A DNA stretch of 64,000 nucleotides from contig NW_004085952.1 in the NCBI RefSeq assembly GCF_000220395.1, positions 38,892-102,891 on the forward strand, given 5' to 3'. The notes below the pieces were generated by a model. The model did no database searches. It had not been told where the DNA came from and saw only the letters and a list, made by a program, of their open reading frames with translations. Shown piece after piece: positions 61,384-64,000 of this stretch. A program made the translations under genes and the position numbers. How positions within the stretch are numbered: the first letter of the stretch is position 1; every line of letters starts with the position of its first letter. The stretch comes from Ichthyophthirius multifiliis (taxonomy: Eukaryota > Ciliophora > Oligohymenophorea > Hymenostomatida).

Positions 61384-64000
61384 TTTAATATTTATTTATT
61401 TATTTTATTTTTTGCTTTATATTTTTTAAATGGTATTTCTTTTTATATATTTTATACATATATATAAACATGTATTAAAATATATATGATTTTGTTTTTA
61501 ATATTTTAGTGTAAAATTAAAAATAGATAGATTCTGAAAAATTTAAATTTTTTTTAAATTATAATTTATTTTTTAATTTAATAAATTTACAATTTCTATT
61601 TTACAATAAATTTTTGTGGTTTGAAATAAAGAATATTAATTTTTATAATCTTTTCCAAAAGCTTTTAAATAGAAATTTCTAATTCCTTTTTTTTTATAAA
61701 AATTAAATAATAGATATAAATGTAATGCTTATATTACAGACTATTTTTTAGATGATTTGATAAATTAATATACTTAATATTAATTATTTTTTGAATATTA
61801 GCTATTTTTTATATTTTAATTAAATAAAGTTATTTTAAAATTAAAATATATAATATCCACTTGATTAATAAAAAGTTAAAAAATAATATTTTTATGTAAT
61901 TAAAAATATAATTTTAAACTGCTTAAATTTAAAGTAAAAAAATTAATCTCTGCAATTATATGCCTTTTTTTAATTTATTCTAATTTTTGTTGATAATAAG
62001 TATGTATATAAATTAAAATTTAAAAACTTAAAATATATATATTTAATAAATAATATTATAAATATATATTTTTATTCTATAAATTAAATAATAGAAATCT
62101 ATTAATGTATATATATTTTCTAACTTAATATAGTTTTTTTATTATATATATGTATATTTTTGAGCAACTAATTTGATAAATTTTATAATGTTTTATCTAC
62201 TATTTATCAAAAAGGAAATAATTATGAATTTTTTGTTAAATTTAAAAATGTAAACTTACTAAAAATAAGAATTAAAAATAATTAAATAGATTTTTTAAAT
62301 TTTATAAATAAAAAAAATTATTAATATAATTTTTTAAAAATAAAAAATTCCTATAATAGAATTTTTAAAAGCAATATTTTCTTATTTTTTTAATTAATAT
62401 TTTATTAAAAGCATAATTTTAAATTTATTTTAAAATATTTATTAAAAATAATATTAATTGTATTATTTTATAAATTACTATCTTTAAATTATGAAATATC
62501 AATTAATTATAAATAATGAATAATTTTATTTTTTAAAAATAAAAAATATAAATATTGAATTTAATATAGATACATTTGAACAATATTCTAGCAAAATCAT
62601 TTGATTTTATATCAAAAATTTTCTGTTTACAAAATATTGTATTTTCTTAATTATAAATATAATTACTTTCTTTTTTTTATAACTTTATATTTGAAAAATT
62701 TACTCTTAAAAAATACAAACATAATTAATATATGTTATTTACTTATTTTTTTAACAAGCTAGACTATTTCTTATTTTGTTATGTATATTTTAATTTTTGT
62801 TAATATTTGTAAGTAATTATAAATAAAATAAATACTTTTAATTCAAAAAAAATATAAAATTTTCTTCAATAAATTATTATATAAATATAATTATTTATAT
62901 AATTTATTATTTAATAAAATTGGTTATAAAATTAATATATAAATATTTTTATTTATAAACATTTATTTAATATTTTTAAACTTTTAAATTTTATAAACTA
63001 ATTATTTAATCAAAATTTGATAAAAAAAATTAATGTTTTAAATAAATTATAATAACAAAAATGAAAAAAATATATAAAAATATTACATATATTTTATTTA
63101 ATATAAAAAACAATATAAATATTTGTATATAACTTAATTATTATATTTTTATTTTAGTTTTTTTTATAATCTATGTATCTTACTTAAAATAATTTAAAAT
63201 TATTTTAAATAGGCTGATAAATATTAAATTTTTTTAGTTTAATTATTTTGAAATGTTTTATATTTCTTTATTACAATCTAATTTTTATTATTTTGCTATA
63301 TTTAATTTTTTTATAATTAATCTATAATATTTTTTAAGAGTTAACTTATTCTTTTTATTTTTAATTATTACTATGTTTTCAAATTTGTTAAAGTACAATT
63401 TATATTTAATATTTTTTTTTTAATATTAATTAGTTATTAATAATTAAATTAATCTTAATATTATTCTAAAATAAAATAAAAATTTAAAAAAAATTTTTTT
63501 TATTTGAAAATTAATTAAATATTTTATATATTTTAATTTTTATGTGATTTTTCGAATGATAATTTTATTCTTAAATAAAAATATTTAAATTTATATCTAA
63601 ATTTTTATTTTATTTATCATTTATCATTTAAAAATTTTATTTTTTAATATCTTAAATTTATCTATTTTAAATTTAATTATTTTCTTTTAAAATAAAATTA
63701 TTCTTAAATATTATAATTTTTTGTAATAGCTAAAAAGTAAAAAAAGATATTAATAAATAATATAGATATATTAAAAACATATATTATTTAGATAAAAAAA
63801 AAATATTTATAAATTAACAAATTAAATAAAAAACTTGTTTAATTTAAATCTAAAAAAAAATAAAAAATATAAAAAAATAATAATAATATAAAAAGACTAA
63901 TTTTAAATATAAAAAAAAAATTAGATAATTAAAACATAAATATATATATATAAAAAAATAAAATAGTATATATATATATAAAAATATATTATATATATAT
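61384..64000. other. Terminal A/T desert
   Basis: 2.6 kb of nearly pure A/T to the window edge, ending in (TA)n. It contains one short plus-strand ORF (listed) and an inverted repeat TTTGATAAA/TTTATCAAA at about 62173-62211. No telomeric GGGGTT repeat is seen. Confidence 0.55.
62224..62604 (+). CDS. Doubtful 126-residue ORF
   Basis: Intact code-6 ORF starting MNFLLNLKMQTYQKQELK and ending NIDTFEQYSSKII with TGA. Composition is Ile/Lys/Asn/Phe/Gln-rich. The last third looks more protein-like than the middle. At this base composition an ORF of this length can occur by chance. Confidence 0.22.

Overview
The window reads as macronuclear DNA of an oligohymenophorean ciliate. Genes with clear homologues run through many TAA and TAG codons, read as Gln, and end at TGA at the expected C-terminus, which is translation table 6. 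The sequence is extremely AT-rich. Introns are short (about 40-60 nt) with GT-AG ends, and Asn/Gln-rich low-complexity tracts are common. The extreme AT content and domain content resemble Ichthyophthirius multifiliis. That is an inference; Tetrahymena or another relative cannot be excluded by eye. Standard-code ORF calling fragments almost every gene here, so all models below were read by hand with TGA as the only stop, and exon edges are approximate unless given.

Left part (1-21 kb): NudC (+, partial); a cyclic-nucleotide-domain K+ channel (-) with an uncertain small coding stretch beyond it; a secreted lipocalin (+); a metallo-beta-lactamase-fold protein with cyclic-nucleotide-binding domains (+); a PP6-regulatory SAPS protein with a very long Asn/Gln tail (-); an unknown Asn/Gln-rich protein (+); a frame-scrambled coding region (+); and a Sin1/TORC2-like protein (+).

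Middle (21-41 kb): a 2.5-kb intergenic stretch with a possible small RNA; CFAP45 (-); a D-Ala-D-Ala-carboxypeptidase-like protein (+); a Bin3/MePCE RNA-cap methyltransferase (-); an EF-hand ciliary-type coiled-coil protein (+); a small coiled-coil gene (-); AMPK beta (-); another frame-scrambled region (+); the splicing factor Prp3 (+); and Sam50 of the mitochondrial outer membrane (+).

Right part (41-64 kb), mostly on the minus strand: a leucine-rich-repeat protein, an intact orphan with two membrane segments, importin alpha, a dynamin/GBP-like P-loop protein, an HRD1/gp78-type RING ligase, an orphan coiled-coil membrane protein, tRNA-Asn(GUU), eIF3a, and two further coiled-coil genes. The last 2.6 kb is almost pure A/T.

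The genes are mainly unrelated housekeeping, ciliary and signalling genes rather than one pathway. No mobile element, CRISPR array, virus-like element or telomere was seen. The most general observation is that several conserved genes lose frame at a poly-A/T run and are each restored by one extra A, which points to a systematic homopolymer problem in the sequence (or real +1 slippage) rather than to decay.
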